Shown: positions 53,259-62,262, numbered from the stretch's first letter. The stretch is DNA of 64,000 nt from Jeotgalibacillus malaysiensis (GCA_000818095.1 CP009416.1:1472501-1536500), one strand, 5' to 3'. A program made the numbers and translations. The notes: generated from the letters alone by a model not told the origin.

Positions 53259-54140
53259 ATGCCCGAAGGAAAAATCATGAAAGCCCTGAGCGGTTTTTAT
53301 TATGTAAAAGATCAGGATGCAGTCATTCAGTGCAGAGGACGCGGTATCTTCCGCAAAAATAAAATTACCCCTCTTGTAGGTGATTTTGTAGAGTACCAGG
53401 CTGATAATGCACAGGAAGGGTACATTCTTGATATTCAGTCCAGAAAAAATGAGCTAGTACGGCCGCCGATCGCTAACGTTGATCAGGCAGTCCTCGTTTT
53501 CTCGGCAGTAGAACCGGATTTCAGCACATCCTTACTCGATAGATTTCTGGTGCTTGTAGAGAGCCATCATATTAGACCGGTCATCTGTATATCTAAAATT
53601 GATCTGCTCGATAAAGAACAGGAACAAAACATACAGGAGTTTGCTGATGACTACAGAAGGATCGGCTACGAAGTCATTTTGACTTCAGCTAAATGGGAAG
53701 AGAGTATGGCTCTTTTAAAGCCGATTCTTGACGATACTGTAACTGTATTTGCCGGTCAGTCAGGTGTCGGAAAGTCTTCGATATTAAATGCATTGAGACC
53801 GGATCTTGAATTAAAGACTGATGCCATTTCAAGTTCTCTTGGCAGAGGAAAGCATACTACACGCCACGTCGAACTGATTGAGATCGGTGAAGGATTTGTA
53901 GCTGATACGCCCGGATTCAGTGCACTTGAATTCTCAGAACTTGAGCTTGAAGAACTCTCAGACTGTTTCCCTGAAATGGCAGAAGCGTCTGAACAGTGTA
54001 AATTCAGAGGCTGTCTCCATATGAATGAACCGAAATGTGCTGTGAAATCAGCAGTGGAAACAGGAGATATTAAGCAGTACAGATATGATCATTACCAGCA
54101 GTTTTATGAAGAAATAAAATCCAGAAAGCCGAGGTATTAA
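53259..54140 (+). CDS. rsgA: ribosome small subunit-dependent GTPase RsgA (CpgA)
   Basis: A 293-residue circularly permuted GTPase in late 30S maturation. It has an N-terminal OB domain (QCRGRGIFRKNKITPLVGD), G motifs in permuted order (SKIDLL before GQSGVGKSSILNAL and DTPGF), and a C-terminal zinc knuckle with Cys and His (CKFRGCLHMNEPKC). ATG 53259 follows AGAGGAGC and gives MPEGKIMKALSGFYYV, the family start; GTG 53253 is too close to the ribosome site. Confidence 0.95.
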   Translation: MPEGKIMKALSGFYYVKDQDAVIQCRGRGIFRKNKITPLVGDFVEYQADNAQEGYILDIQSRKNELVRPPIANVDQAVLVFSAVEPDFSTSLLDRFLVLVESHHIRPVICISKIDLLDKEQEQNIQEFADDYRRIGYEVILTSAKWEESMALLKPILDDTVTVFAGQSGVGKSSILNALRPDLELKTDAISSSLGRGKHTTRHVELIEIGEGFVADTPGFSALEFSELELEELSDCFPEMAEASEQCKFRGCLHMNEPKCAVKSAVETGDIKQYRYDHYQQFYEEIKSRKPRY

Positions 54141-54144
54141 TAAT

Positions 54145-54798
54145 ATGGTCAAAATTGCCCCATCTATTTTATCAGCAGACTTCTCAAAGCTTGGCGATGA
54201 AGTACGCGAAGTAGAAAAAGGAGGAGCCGATTATATCCATATTGATGTAATGGATGGCATGTTTGTGCCTAATATTACGATGGGTGCGCTTGTGGTTGAA
54301 GCGATCAGACCGGTCACATCTCTGACACTCGATGTACACTTAATGATCGAGCAGCCGGAAAGATATGTGGAATCATTTGCTAAAGCGGGTGCTGATATTA
54401 TTTCTGTTCACGTAGAAGCAACAAAGCACCTTCACAGAACACTACAATTAATCAAAGTTGCAGGTGTTAAAGCAGGTATTGTATTGAATCCGCACACACC
54501 TGTTGAAGCAGTTAAACACTGCCTGAGTGAAGCTGATCTCGTACTTGTGATGACAGTCAATCCGGGATTTGGCGGACAGTCATTTATTAAAGAAACGGTA
54601 ACGAAGATCAAGGAACTGAATGAACTCAGAACAAATGAGCGCTACAGTTTTGAAATTGAAGTAGATGGTGGTGTCACGGATGAAACCATTGCATTATGTA
54701 CAAAGGCGGGAGCTGATGTAGCAGTAGCGGGATCATTCGTTTACGGAAAGAAGGATCGTGAAGCAGCAATCACATCCTTAAAAAACGCAGCAAACTAA
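54145..54798 (+). CDS. rpe: ribulose-phosphate 3-epimerase
   Basis: A 217-residue TIM barrel of the pentose phosphate pathway interconverting ribulose- and xylulose-5-phosphate. Metal and catalytic residues are in APSILSADFSKLGDE, HIDVMDGMFVPN, DVHLMIEQPERY, VNPGFGGQSFI and VDGGVTDETI. It is followed by a terminator. Confidence 0.96.
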   Translation: MVKIAPSILSADFSKLGDEVREVEKGGADYIHIDVMDGMFVPNITMGALVVEAIRPVTSLTLDVHLMIEQPERYVESFAKAGADIISVHVEATKHLHRTLQLIKVAGVKAGIVLNPHTPVEAVKHCLSEADLVLVMTVNPGFGGQSFIKETVTKIKELNELRTNERYSFEIEVDGGVTDETIALCTKAGADVAVAGSFVYGKKDREAAITSLKNAAN

Positions 54799-54846
54799 AA
54801 ATAAACGTACAGGGGGAGAAAATCTTTTCCTGTACGTTTATTTATT
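54798..54846 (+). terminator. terminator after rpe
   Basis: ATAAACGTACAGG pairs with CCTGTACGTTTAT, with a second short stem inside, followed by a T-rich tail. Confidence 0.88.
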
Positions 54847-54898
54847 ATATGTTAGTGGTTAATATTATTATTATGTAAACTGTAAAAGGGGGATTGCA

Positions 54899-55534
54899 TT
54901 GATCTATTTAGTAGGTGGAGGTCCAATCAATGAGGAATGGTTCGATCAGCTTGAGAAGGATGGACAGTGGATTGGAATTGACCGCGGAGCAGCTTTTTTA
55001 CTCAGAAAAGGGCTGACAGTTTCACATGCTTTTGGAGATTTCGATTCAGTCACTGCAGAAGAATTCAAGATGATTCAAAAAGACATTGCACATGTACATA
55101 AAGAGCAGCCTGAAAAAGATATGACAGATATGGAAATCGCACTCAACTGGGCATTAGGTCAGAAAGAGCCCATAAAAATGATTGGTGTCACAGGCGGAAG
55201 ACAGGATCATTTTTTTGGGAATATACAGCTACTGCTATCAGAAACTGCCTTAAACCACACTGAGCAGATTACGATTGAAAATGAAAATAATCAGATGTCC
55301 TGTCATTTGCCGGGCAATTTCACTGTTTTAAAAGAAGATAAGTATCCTTACCTGTCATTTATTCCTTTCACAAAAGATGTCAGGGGTCTCACGCTTTCAG
55401 GTGTGAAGTATCCACTAGATGAACACCATCTTACTTACGGCATGACGCTCACGCTAAGTAATGAAATTGTTGATGACTTTGCTTCTATTTCATTTAAAGA
55501 CGGCATATTAATGATGATAAGAAGCAGAGATTAG
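54899..55534 (+). CDS. thiN: thiamine pyrophosphokinase
   Basis: A 211-residue kinase transferring pyrophosphate to thiamine (yloS in B. subtilis). It has GIDRGAAFLLRKG, HAFGDFDSVTAEE and VTGGRQDHFFGN, the metal and substrate segments of the family. The start codon is TTG at 54899 behind AAAAGGGGG. It lies directly before spoVM. Confidence 0.93.
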   Translation: MIYLVGGGPINEEWFDQLEKDGQWIGIDRGAAFLLRKGLTVSHAFGDFDSVTAEEFKMIQKDIAHVHKEQPEKDMTDMEIALNWALGQKEPIKMIGVTGGRQDHFFGNIQLLLSETALNHTEQITIENENNQMSCHLPGNFTVLKEDKYPYLSFIPFTKDVRGLTLSGVKYPLDEHHLTYGMTLTLSNEIVDDFASISFKDGILMMIRSRD

Positions 55535-55549
55535 CAGGGAGGGAGTTAT

Positions 55550-55636
55550 ATGCGCTTCTATTCGATTAAGCTGCCGAGAATGCTCGGGGGAATGGTAAGA
55601 GGGGTATTAAGCCTTTTCAGAAGGAGAACTGCATAG
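55550..55636 (+). CDS. spoVM: stage V sporulation protein SpoVM (28-residue membrane peptide)
   Basis: A tiny ORF reading MRFYSIKLPRMLGGMVRG and then about ten more residues rich in Arg. It aligns with the 26-residue SpoVM of B. subtilis, including the KLP turn with the conserved Pro9 and the following GG. SpoVM is an amphipathic helix that recognises the convex forespore membrane and anchors the coat ATPase SpoIVA. The ribosome site GGGAGGGAG is strong. Position between thiN and rpmB is the conserved one. It appears intact, unlike spoVD, spoVE and ylmC. Confidence 0.93.
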   Translation: MRFYSIKLPRMLGGMVRGVLSLFRRRTA

Positions 55637-55646
55637 TATATAGATT

Positions 55647-55684
55647 AAAAAGACCTTAAGATCATGATGATCTTAAGGTCTTTT
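55647..55684. terminator. bidirectional terminator between spoVM and rpmB
   Basis: AAAAGACCTTAAGATCA pairs with TGATCTTAAGGTCTTTT around a 3-nt loop, with A and T runs on both sides, serving both convergent genes. Confidence 0.93.
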
Positions 55685-55699
55685 CACTTTAATCATTTA

Positions 55700-55888
55700 T
55701 TACACGCGTTCTACTTTGCCTGATTTCAGAGCACGAGCAGAAACCCAAACACGCTTAGGCTTACCATCAACAAGAATACGAACTTTTTGAAGGTTTGCGC
55801 CCCATGTACGCTTGTTAGCGTTCATTGCGTGGGAACGAGCGTTACCAGAACGTGTTTTACGACCTGTTACAACACATTGTTTTGCCAT
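55700..55888 (-). CDS. rpmB: 50S ribosomal protein L28
   Basis: A 62-residue L28 with [13 protein letters not shown] and [13 protein letters not shown]. It carries a single Cys ([12 protein letters not shown]), so it is the zinc-free type. It is on the minus strand, convergent with spoVM, as in B. subtilis. The ribosome site is AGGAGGGGAA (read on the minus strand). The 236-bp divergent gap to yloU must hold both promoters; a TATAGT near 56076 may serve yloU, and I could not settle the rpmB promoter. Confidence 0.96.
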   Translation of the reverse strand: MAKQCVVTGRKTRSGNARSHAMNANKRTWGANLQKVRILVDGKPKRVWVSARALKSGKVERV

Positions 55889-56124
55889 TCTATTCCCCTC
55901 CTAACAAATGAAGCTGAAAACATTGTTTCAATCTTTCACTTAGTCAATCACACTTTATCTAATTTATCATAAGGCTTTTCATTATGCAATAAAAATAATT
56001 ACTTCTATCAAGTTTTTTTGCTTTACACTGTCAAGAATGCGATAAATACTGTTTATCTTTCATTCATAGCTGTAGTATAGTAAAATATCTGTAGCCAAAA
56101 CAGTATTCAAAGGGGGAGCACTCT

Positions 56125-56487
56125 ATGTCGATTGAGTTAACTACCAAATATGGTCAGATCGATATTTCAAATGACGTTATTGCAATGGTTGCCGGTGGAG
56201 CAGCGATCGAATGTTACGGGATCGTCGGGATGGCATCCAAGCATCAGATCCGTGATGGGCTCACCGATATTTTAAGACGTGAAAATTTTACCCGTGGCGT
56301 CATTGTGCGTCAGGATGGCGATAAAGTAACGATTGATATGTATATAATCGTGGGATATGGCACGAAAATCTCAGAAGTAGCTCACAACGTTCAGTCATCA
56401 GTAAAATATACACTTGATAAAACTGTTGGGCTTTCAGTAGAAGCAGTCAATATTTTTGTTCAGGGAGTCAGGGTGACGAACCTGTGA
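56125..56487 (+). CDS. yloU: Asp23/Gls24 family envelope stress protein YloU
   Basis: A 120-residue protein with the family's TKYGQIDISNDVIAMVAGGAA and IECYGIVGMASKHQIRD opening and VQSSVKYTLDKTVGLSVEAVNIFVQGVRV end. Members associate with the membrane and wall stress responses; the function is poorly defined. It is always next to the yloV/fakA gene, 15 bp downstream here. Confidence 0.93.
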   Translation: MSIELTTKYGQIDISNDVIAMVAGGAAIECYGIVGMASKHQIRDGLTDILRRENFTRGVIVRQDGDKVTIDMYIIVGYGTKISEVAHNVQSSVKYTLDKTVGLSVEAVNIFVQGVRVTNL

Positions 56488-56502
56488 TAGGAGGAAAGTT
56501 TT

Positions 56503-58176
56503 GTGATTAGAAAAGAGATAGACGGCAATGTGTTTGCCGGAATGGTACTTCAGGGGGCAGCAAGCCTCTCAAATAATGCAGATACAGTAGATGCGCTGAA
56601 CGTATTTCCTGTACCGGATGGTGATACAGGTACAAATATGAACCTGTCGATGACATCCGGCTCAAAGGAAGTCAAAAATAACACCGGTGATCATGTCGGT
56701 AAAGTTTCCACAGCGCTTTCTAAAGGTCTTCTAATGGGTGCACGCGGTAATTCAGGCGTTATCCTGTCCCAGCTATTCAGAGGGTTTGGAAAAGCCGTGG
56801 AATCAAAAGCAGTACTGACTGCCAAAGATTTCGCCGAGGCGCTTGATGCAGGTGTTGCATCAGCTTACAAAGCAGTAATGAAACCTGTTGAAGGAACGAT
56901 CCTGACAGTTGCCAAAGATGCCGCGAAAAAAGCGGTTGAAGCAGCTGAAACAGAAGAGGATATTACGAAGCTGATGGAAATCACGCTTGAAGAAGCAAAA
57001 GCCTCACTTAAAAGAACGCCTGATCTTCTACCTGTGTTAAAAGAAGTCGGCGTTGTCGATAGCGGCGGTCAGGGGCTTGTCCATGTATATGAAGGCTTCC
57101 TTGCAGAGCTTAAGGGGGAGAAGATTTCAGATTCTCCAGTTGCGCCATCGATGGATGAGCTTGTCAATGCAGAGCATCATGTTGGCGTGCAGGGCTTTAT
57201 GAATACAGAAGATATAGAGTTTGGCTACTGTACAGAATTCATGGTGAAGTTCGAAGAGAAAAAACTGGCTGATCATCCTTATGATGAAATGAAGTTCCGT
57301 GAAGATCTGAGCGAGCTTGGTGATTCACTGCTTGTTATCTCTGATGATGAAGTAGCTAAGGTACATATACACACTGAAGAGCCTGGGAAAGCACTTTCGC
57401 AGGGACAGTTGTATGGAAGCCTGATCAAAATGAAAATTGAAAACATGCGTGAACAGCACACAGAAATCGTTGGACAAGGTCACCGTGCTGCTGAGAAGCC
57501 GTCAAAGCCTGTTGAAAAACAGCCTTACGCAATTATCACAGTTGCAATGGGTGAAGGTGTATCAGAACTGTTCAAGAGTATTGGTGCTACCGGTGTAATC
57601 GAAGGTGGTCAGACAATGAATCCAAGTACAGAGGATATTGTGAAGGCCATTGAAGAATCTCACGCTGAACGCGTGATTATCCTGCCAAACAATAAAAACA
57701 TTATTATGGCGGCAGAACAGGCAGCAGAAGTTGTGGATATGGAAGCAATTGTCATCCCGACAAAAACGGTTCCTCAGGGAATGGCATCTATTCTTGCCTT
57801 CAACCCTTCAGCTGAACTGAATGACAATGCTGAGACAATGACTGAAGCGCTTCAGCATGTAAAAACAGGACAGGTAACATTTGCGGTACGCGATACATCT
57901 ATTGATGGCATCACAATCAAGAAAGATGATCATATGGGAATCGCTGAAAGCAAGATTGTAACTTCAGGAAGCAGCCGGTTTGAAACAGTAAAGAAGCTGC
58001 TTGAGCATATGATTGACGAAGAGTCTGAAATCGTAACTGTGCTTTATGGTGAAGATTCACCTGAAGATGAAGTATCAGAGATTGAATCATATATCGAAGC
58101 GAACTATCCGGATGTTGAAATAGAAGTTCATAACGGCAAGCAGCCGTTATACTCATATATTTTGTCAGTCGAATAA
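56503..58176 (+). CDS. yloV: DAK/FakA-type fatty acid kinase ATP-binding subunit YloV
   Basis: A 557-residue protein with an N-terminal DhaL-type ATP domain (NVFPVPDGDTGTNMNLSMTSG with metal-binding Asp near residue 40, GARGNSGVILSQLFRG), a middle domain, and a C-terminal DegV-like half. By homology to FakA it phosphorylates fatty acids bound to FakB partners, which would feed exogenous fatty acids into the PlsX/PlsY pathway; plsX lies 4.6 kb downstream. GTG start at 56503 lies behind TAGGAGGAAAG. It ends with a terminator. Confidence 0.92.
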   Translation: MIRKEIDGNVFAGMVLQGAASLSNNADTVDALNVFPVPDGDTGTNMNLSMTSGSKEVKNNTGDHVGKVSTALSKGLLMGARGNSGVILSQLFRGFGKAVESKAVLTAKDFAEALDAGVASAYKAVMKPVEGTILTVAKDAAKKAVEAAETEEDITKLMEITLEEAKASLKRTPDLLPVLKEVGVVDSGGQGLVHVYEGFLAELKGEKISDSPVAPSMDELVNAEHHVGVQGFMNTEDIEFGYCTEFMVKFEEKKLADHPYDEMKFREDLSELGDSLLVISDDEVAKVHIHTEEPGKALSQGQLYGSLIKMKIENMREQHTEIVGQGHRAAEKPSKPVEKQPYAIITVAMGEGVSELFKSIGATGVIEGGQTMNPSTEDIVKAIEESHAERVIILPNNKNIIMAAEQAAEVVDMEAIVIPTKTVPQGMASILAFNPSAELNDNAETMTEALQHVKTGQVTFAVRDTSIDGITIKKDDHMGIAESKIVTSGSSRFETVKKLLEHMIDEESEIVTVLYGEDSPEDEVSEIESYIEANYPDVEIEVHNGKQPLYSYILSVE

Positions 58177-58205
58177 GAGCATTGAAAAATAGCGTGAAAC
58201 AAGAG

Positions 58206-58237
58206 AAAATAGAAGGGCGGGGCCCTTCTATTTTTTT
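58206..58237 (+). terminator. terminator after yloV
   Basis: AAAATAGAAGGG pairs with CCCTTCTATTTT around a 5-nt loop, ending in a T run. Confidence 0.92.
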
Positions 58238-58275
58238 GAAGTGCCAAAATAGTCTCTATGAAAGAGGGAACTCCA

Positions 58276-58938
58276 ATGAAATACAAAAGCGTATTTGATA
58301 TTATCGGTCCTGTAATGATTGGGCCTTCATCTTCTCATACTGCGGGAGCAGCAAGAATCGGTAAAATGGCAAGAGAGCTTTTTGGCAGAGAACCTGAATG
58401 GGCAAACCTGTCATTTTACGGCTCATTTGCAAAAACCTATAAAGGTCATGGAACGGATGTTGCAATGATCGGCGGGATCATGGATTTTGAAACTGACGAT
58501 GAACGCATCATTGAGGCAAAAAAAATTGCCAGAGACAGAGGCATCCGAATTAAAATCCGCGAAGAAGAAGCACTGACAGATCATCCGAATACAGCCCGGA
58601 TCAAGCTTGGCGATAAAGACGGTGAAATGGAACTTGTCGGTATTTCGATCGGAGGCGGTAAGATTGAGATCATTGAATTAAATGGATTTGAACTCAGTCT
58701 GACAGGACACCACCCGGCTATTCTTGTTGTGCATGAAGACCGCTTTGGTGCCGTAGCAGCAGTTTCAACTGTCCTTGCAAGACATAAAATGAACATCGGG
58801 AAAATGGATGTATCGAGACAAGATGTTGGAAAGATGGCGCTGATGACAATTGAAGTTGATCAGCACATTGAAGATGCTTTACTTACCGAATTAAAGGCGC
58901 TTCCTGAAGTTACACAGGTAACAAAAATTACTGATTAA
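58276..58938 (+). CDS. sdaAB: L-serine dehydratase, beta subunit
   Basis: A 220-residue iron-sulfur L-serine deaminase subunit. It has an N-terminal catalytic-side domain (SVFDIIGPVMIGPSSSHTAGA, FYGSFAKTYKGHGTD) and a C-terminal ACT domain (AILVVHEDRFGAVAAVSTVL) that likely senses serine. ATG 58276 gives the family start MKYKSVFDI; an in-frame ATG at 58258 precedes the AGAGGGAA ribosome site. It works with SdaAA to make pyruvate and ammonia from serine. Confidence 0.95.
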   Translation: MKYKSVFDIIGPVMIGPSSSHTAGAARIGKMARELFGREPEWANLSFYGSFAKTYKGHGTDVAMIGGIMDFETDDERIIEAKKIARDRGIRIKIREEEALTDHPNTARIKLGDKDGEMELVGISIGGGKIEIIELNGFELSLTGHHPAILVVHEDRFGAVAAVSTVLARHKMNIGKMDVSRQDVGKMALMTIEVDQHIEDALLTELKALPEVTQVTKITD

Positions 58939-58943
58939 AAAAG

Positions 58944-58957
58944 TGATAGCGCTTACA
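58944..58957 (+). promoter_or_regulatory. catabolite-responsive element (cre) between sdaAB and sdaAA
   Basis: TGATAGCGCTTACA fits the cre consensus TGWNANCGNTNWCA at every fixed position. CcpA-HPr(Ser-P) binding there would block transcription into sdaAA during glucose growth. It also overlaps the space where the sdaAA ribosome site begins. Confidence 0.8.
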
Positions 58958-58973
58958 TCACAGGAGGGTTATT

Positions 58974-59861
58974 ATGTTTAGAAATGTAGCAGAGCTGGTC
59001 GAACTGGCTAAAACACATAACAAGAAAATTTCAGATATCATGATCGAACAGGAAATGGAAGTGCGTAATAAAACGCGTGAAGAAGTATTTGACACAATGG
59101 ATAAAAATCTGACTGTCATGGAAGAAGCAGTTGAGCGTGGTCTCAAAGGTGTAAAATCCCATTCCGGATTAACCGGGGGAGACGCGGTGCTGATTCAGAA
59201 TTATATCGCGTCAGGTAAATCATTGTCAGGTGAGCTGCTTCTGGATGCGGTTAGTAAAGCAGTAGCTACGAATGAAGTAAATGCAGCGATGGGTACAATT
59301 TGCGCAACGCCAACAGCAGGATCTGCGGGTGTTGTTCCGGGAACGCTTTTTGCAGTACAGAACAAATTGAACCCTACGCGTGAAGAAAAGCTCAGATTTC
59401 TTTTCACTTCAGGCGCGTTTGGTTTTGTTGTTGCAAATAATGCATCGATTTCAGGTGCGGCTGGAGGCTGCCAGGCTGAGGTTGGATCGGCAGCCGGGAT
59501 GGCAGCGGCAGCTATAACTGAAATGGCAGGCGGGACACCTGCACAATGTGCGGAAGCCATGGCGATCACGCTTAAAAATATGCTGGGCCTTGTGTGTGAC
59601 CCTGTAGCGGGACTTGTAGAAGTGCCGTGTGTAAAAAGAAATGCAATGGGTGCTGCAAACGCGATGGTAGCTGCAGATATGGCGCTTGCCGGAGTAACGA
59701 GCAGAATTCCATGTGATGAAGTGATTGATGCGATGTATAAAATCGGCCAGACAATGCCGGTAGCCTTACGTGAGACAGCTCAGGGCGGATTGGCAGCAAC
59801 ACCGACCGGCCGGGAGCTGGAGGCGAAAATCTTTGGATTCTCTCTTGATAAAAAATCCTGA
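58974..59861 (+). CDS. sdaAA: L-serine dehydratase, alpha subunit
   Basis: A 295-residue subunit holding the 4Fe-4S cluster. Typical segments are SHSGLTGGDAVLIQNYI, GTICATPTAGSAGVVPGTLF, the glycine-rich GAAGGCQAEVGSAAGMAAAA and LGLVCDPVAGLVEVPCVKRN, with Cys residues that ligate the cluster in the family. AGGAGGGTT precedes the ATG. Its 3' end overlaps the TTG start of recG by 29 bp. Confidence 0.95.
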   Translation: MFRNVAELVELAKTHNKKISDIMIEQEMEVRNKTREEVFDTMDKNLTVMEEAVERGLKGVKSHSGLTGGDAVLIQNYIASGKSLSGELLLDAVSKAVATNEVNAAMGTICATPTAGSAGVVPGTLFAVQNKLNPTREEKLRFLFTSGAFGFVVANNASISGAAGGCQAEVGSAAGMAAAAITEMAGGTPAQCAEAMAITLKNMLGLVCDPVAGLVEVPCVKRNAMGAANAMVAADMALAGVTSRIPCDEVIDAMYKIGQTMPVALRETAQGGLAATPTGRELEAKIFGFSLDKKS

Positions 59862-61905
59862 TCATCCATTGCTGCAACCAGTTTCAGTCCTGCAGGGCGT
59901 AGGAGAAGAAACAGCATCACAGCTTGGAGATATGGGTATTCACACAGTCTCAGATCTGATTAATTATCTGCCCTACAGATACGACGATTTCAGATTAAAA
60001 GATCTATCAGAAGCCGCTCACGAGGAGCGTGTAACCGTTGAAGGCAGTGTTCATAGTGAACCTGCCCTTCAATTTTATGGGCGTAAAAAATCACGGCTCA
60101 CATTCAGGTTATTGACGGGTCCACATAGTGTAAAGGTGACTTTTTTTAACCAGCCGTATTTGAAAAAGAAGATCAACCTGCACGATAAAGTTACAATAAC
60201 CGGTAAATGGGACCGGCAGCGTCAGCTGATCACAGCCCAAACATATAAGCTTGGGGAGGGTGCCCAGGAAGAGTTGTTTGCACCTGTTTACCCTTTAAAA
60301 GGCAGTGTGACGAATAAGACACTGCGAAAGTTTATTAAGCAGGCACTGGAGCTTTATCGTGATACGCTGTCAGAAACACTGCCGCCGGCGCTAATGATGA
60401 AATATAAGCTGGTTAATCGTAAAGAGGCACTTCAGGCAATGCATTTTCCATCATCACCAGAGAGTATGAAGCAGGCAAGAAGAAGGTTTGTTTATGAGGA
60501 ATTCTTTTATTTTCAGCTAAAAATGCAGGGATTAAGAAAAATTGAAAGAGAACAGTCAGAAGGCGTTCATTTTCAATATGATCCTGAAAAACTGAGGAAT
60601 TTTACAGATCAGCTTCCTTTTCCACTGACAAATGCTCAGAAAAGAGTGCTGAAGGAGATCTTTGCCGACCTGTCGTCACCATTTAGAATGAATCGCCTCC
60701 TGCAGGGAGACGTCGGTTCAGGGAAAACCGTTGTTGCTGCAATCGCACTCTATGCGGTTATAACTGCGGGGTATCAGGGGGCATTGATGGTTCCTACAGA
60801 AATTCTTGCTGAGCAGCATGCTGAATCTTTATCTGCGTTATTTGAGCATACTGACGTGAATGTAGCTCTTTTAACAAGTTCAGTTAAAGGTAAAAGAAGA
60901 AAACTTCTCCTTGAGCAGCTGAAGCAGGGGGAAATTGATCTGCTGGTTGGAACCCATGCACTGATTCAGGACGAAGTAGACTTCCAAAACCTCGGGCTGG
61001 TTATTACAGATGAGCAGCACCGCTTTGGTGTCCAGCAAAGGCGGGTGCTCCGTGAAAAGGGTGAAAGTCCTGACGTGTTGTTCATGACTGCAACGCCAAT
61101 TCCAAGGACGCTTGCTATCACGGTGTTTGGTGAAATGGACGTTTCTATCATTGATGAGATGCCTGCAGGACGGAAACCAATAGAAACCTACTGGGTTAAA
61201 GATAATATGATGAACCGGATCTTAAGTTTTATTGAAAAAGAATTGGAACATGGCAGACAGGCATATGTGATCTGCCCGCTGATAGAAGAATCAGATAAGC
61301 TGGATGTTCAAAACGCAATTGACGTACACGCTCAGCTTACACAATACTATGCAGGCAGATATGAAGCAGGATTAATGCATGGCAGACTTCACCCTGAAGA
61401 AAAAGAGACCATCATGAAACAATTTGCCGAAAACAAAACGCACGTACTAGTTTCCACAACCGTTGTAGAAGTTGGTGTAAACGTTCCAAACGCATCAGTC
61501 ATGCTGATCTATGATGCTGAGCGTTTTGGATTGTCACAACTTCATCAGCTCAGAGGGCGAGTGGGACGTGGCAGTGATCAGTCATATTGTATTCTAATGG
61601 CGGATCCTAAAAATGAAGTCGGCAAAGAGCGTATGAAAATCATGACAGAAACGAACGACGGCTTCGTACTTAGTGAAAAAGATCTTGAACTCAGAGGACC
61701 GGGGGACTTCTTCGGCCGAAAGCAAAGTGGTATGCCTGAATTCAGAGTAGCTGATATGGTGCATGATTACAGAGCGCTTGAAACCGCAAGAGATGACGCT
61801 CACCAGCTCATCGAAAGCGATGCATTCTGGCACAACGAAGAATATGAATCACTAAGAAACTACCTCCAAGCAGAAGGTGTTATTAGTGGCGGGAAATTGG
61901 ATTGA
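59833..61905 (+). CDS. recG: ATP-dependent DNA helicase RecG
   Basis: A protein of about 690 residues that remodels stalled forks and branched DNA. It has a wedge/OB domain (RVTVEGSVHSEPALQFYGRK), Walker A LLQGDVGSGKTVVAA near residue 295, DEQH (ITDEQHRFGVQQRR), helicase motifs STTVVEVGVNVPNA and QLRGRVGRG, and the C-terminal GPGDFFGRKQSGMPEF block. I chose TTG at 59833 because GGAGGCG lies seven bases upstream, inside the end of sdaAA; an ATG at 59770 lacks a ribosome site and would overlap by 92 bp. Confidence 0.94.
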   Translation: MDSLLIKNPDHPLLQPVSVLQGVGEETASQLGDMGIHTVSDLINYLPYRYDDFRLKDLSEAAHEERVTVEGSVHSEPALQFYGRKKSRLTFRLLTGPHSVKVTFFNQPYLKKKINLHDKVTITGKWDRQRQLITAQTYKLGEGAQEELFAPVYPLKGSVTNKTLRKFIKQALELYRDTLSETLPPALMMKYKLVNRKEALQAMHFPSSPESMKQARRRFVYEEFFYFQLKMQGLRKIEREQSEGVHFQYDPEKLRNFTDQLPFPLTNAQKRVLKEIFADLSSPFRMNRLLQGDVGSGKTVVAAIALYAVITAGYQGALMVPTEILAEQHAESLSALFEHTDVNVALLTSSVKGKRRKLLLEQLKQGEIDLLVGTHALIQDEVDFQNLGLVITDEQHRFGVQQRRVLREKGESPDVLFMTATPIPRTLAITVFGEMDVSIIDEMPAGRKPIETYWVKDNMMNRILSFIEKELEHGRQAYVICPLIEESDKLDVQNAIDVHAQLTQYYAGRYEAGLMHGRLHPEEKETIMKQFAENKTHVLVSTTVVEVGVNVPNASVMLIYDAERFGLSQLHQLRGRVGRGSDQSYCILMADPKNEVGKERMKIMTETNDGFVLSEKDLELRGPGDFFGRKQSGMPEFRVADMVHDYRALETARDDAHQLIESDAFWHNEEYESLRNYLQAEGVISGGKLD

Positions 61906-61995
61906 CTTCGAAGATAAATATTTTTGTGCGATATTTAGAAAATAAAAATTGAAAGAAGTTTTAGTTTAGTTTATCTAGATATAAAGTATATATTT

Positions 61996-62120
61996 AGTGG
62001 AACGAAGCGTAAGGCGGCGACTCCGGCAGGAGAAGCCGGACAGGTGAGACCCCGCAGGCGAAGCTGAGGAGGCTCACCGCCGGCCCTGCGGAAAGCGTCC
62101 GCCTGAAGCGCAGTGAAACG
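61996..62120 (+). repeat. dispersed structured repeat, long form, copy F (after recG)
   Basis: About 125 nt with AGGCGG (62012-62017) pairing to CCGCCT (62099-62104), an internal CCGGC / GCCGG hairpin (62023-62039) and a GGTGAG / CTCACC stem (62043-62078). The hallmarks GGCGGCGACTCC and GGAAAGCGTCCGCCTGAAG are the same as in copy A, and both carry GTGRAACG at their ends. It is much more GC-rich than flanking DNA and lies in the 357-bp recG-fapR gap, which otherwise holds a terminator and the fapR promoter. Confidence 0.85.
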
Positions 62121-62126
62121 GTTACT

Positions 62127-62157
62127 CAACCTGCAACTTGGTGGTCGCAGGTTTTTA
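62127..62157 (+). terminator. terminator after recG and repeat copy F
   Basis: AACCTGC pairs with GCAGGTT around a 12-nt loop, followed by a T run. It lies about as far downstream of copy F as the ftsZ terminator lies from copy A. Confidence 0.8.
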
Positions 62158-62195
62158 TTAATTTTTCTAACAAAACCCTGACCCGTCAATATCCT

Positions 62196-62224
62196 TTGCA
62201 AAAAGGACTATTTATTTATATACT
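62196..62224 (+). promoter_or_regulatory. sigma-A promoter of fapR-plsX-fabD
   Basis: TTGCAA (62196-62201) and TATACT (62219-62224) are separated by exactly 17 bp. The FapR half-sites start right after the -10. Confidence 0.75.
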
Positions 62225-62247
62225 ACTATTAGTACCAAGTGTTAGTA
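62221..62247 (+). promoter_or_regulatory. candidate FapR operator
   Basis: TTAGTA occurs at 62229-62234 and again at 62242-62247, with the inverted TACTA at 62221. FapR is known to autoregulate fapR-plsX-fabD by binding a TTAGTACC-type sequence, with malonyl-CoA as the releasing ligand. The match is by motif and position only. Confidence 0.65.
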
Positions 62248-62262
62248 TCGGACGGTGAAGAA

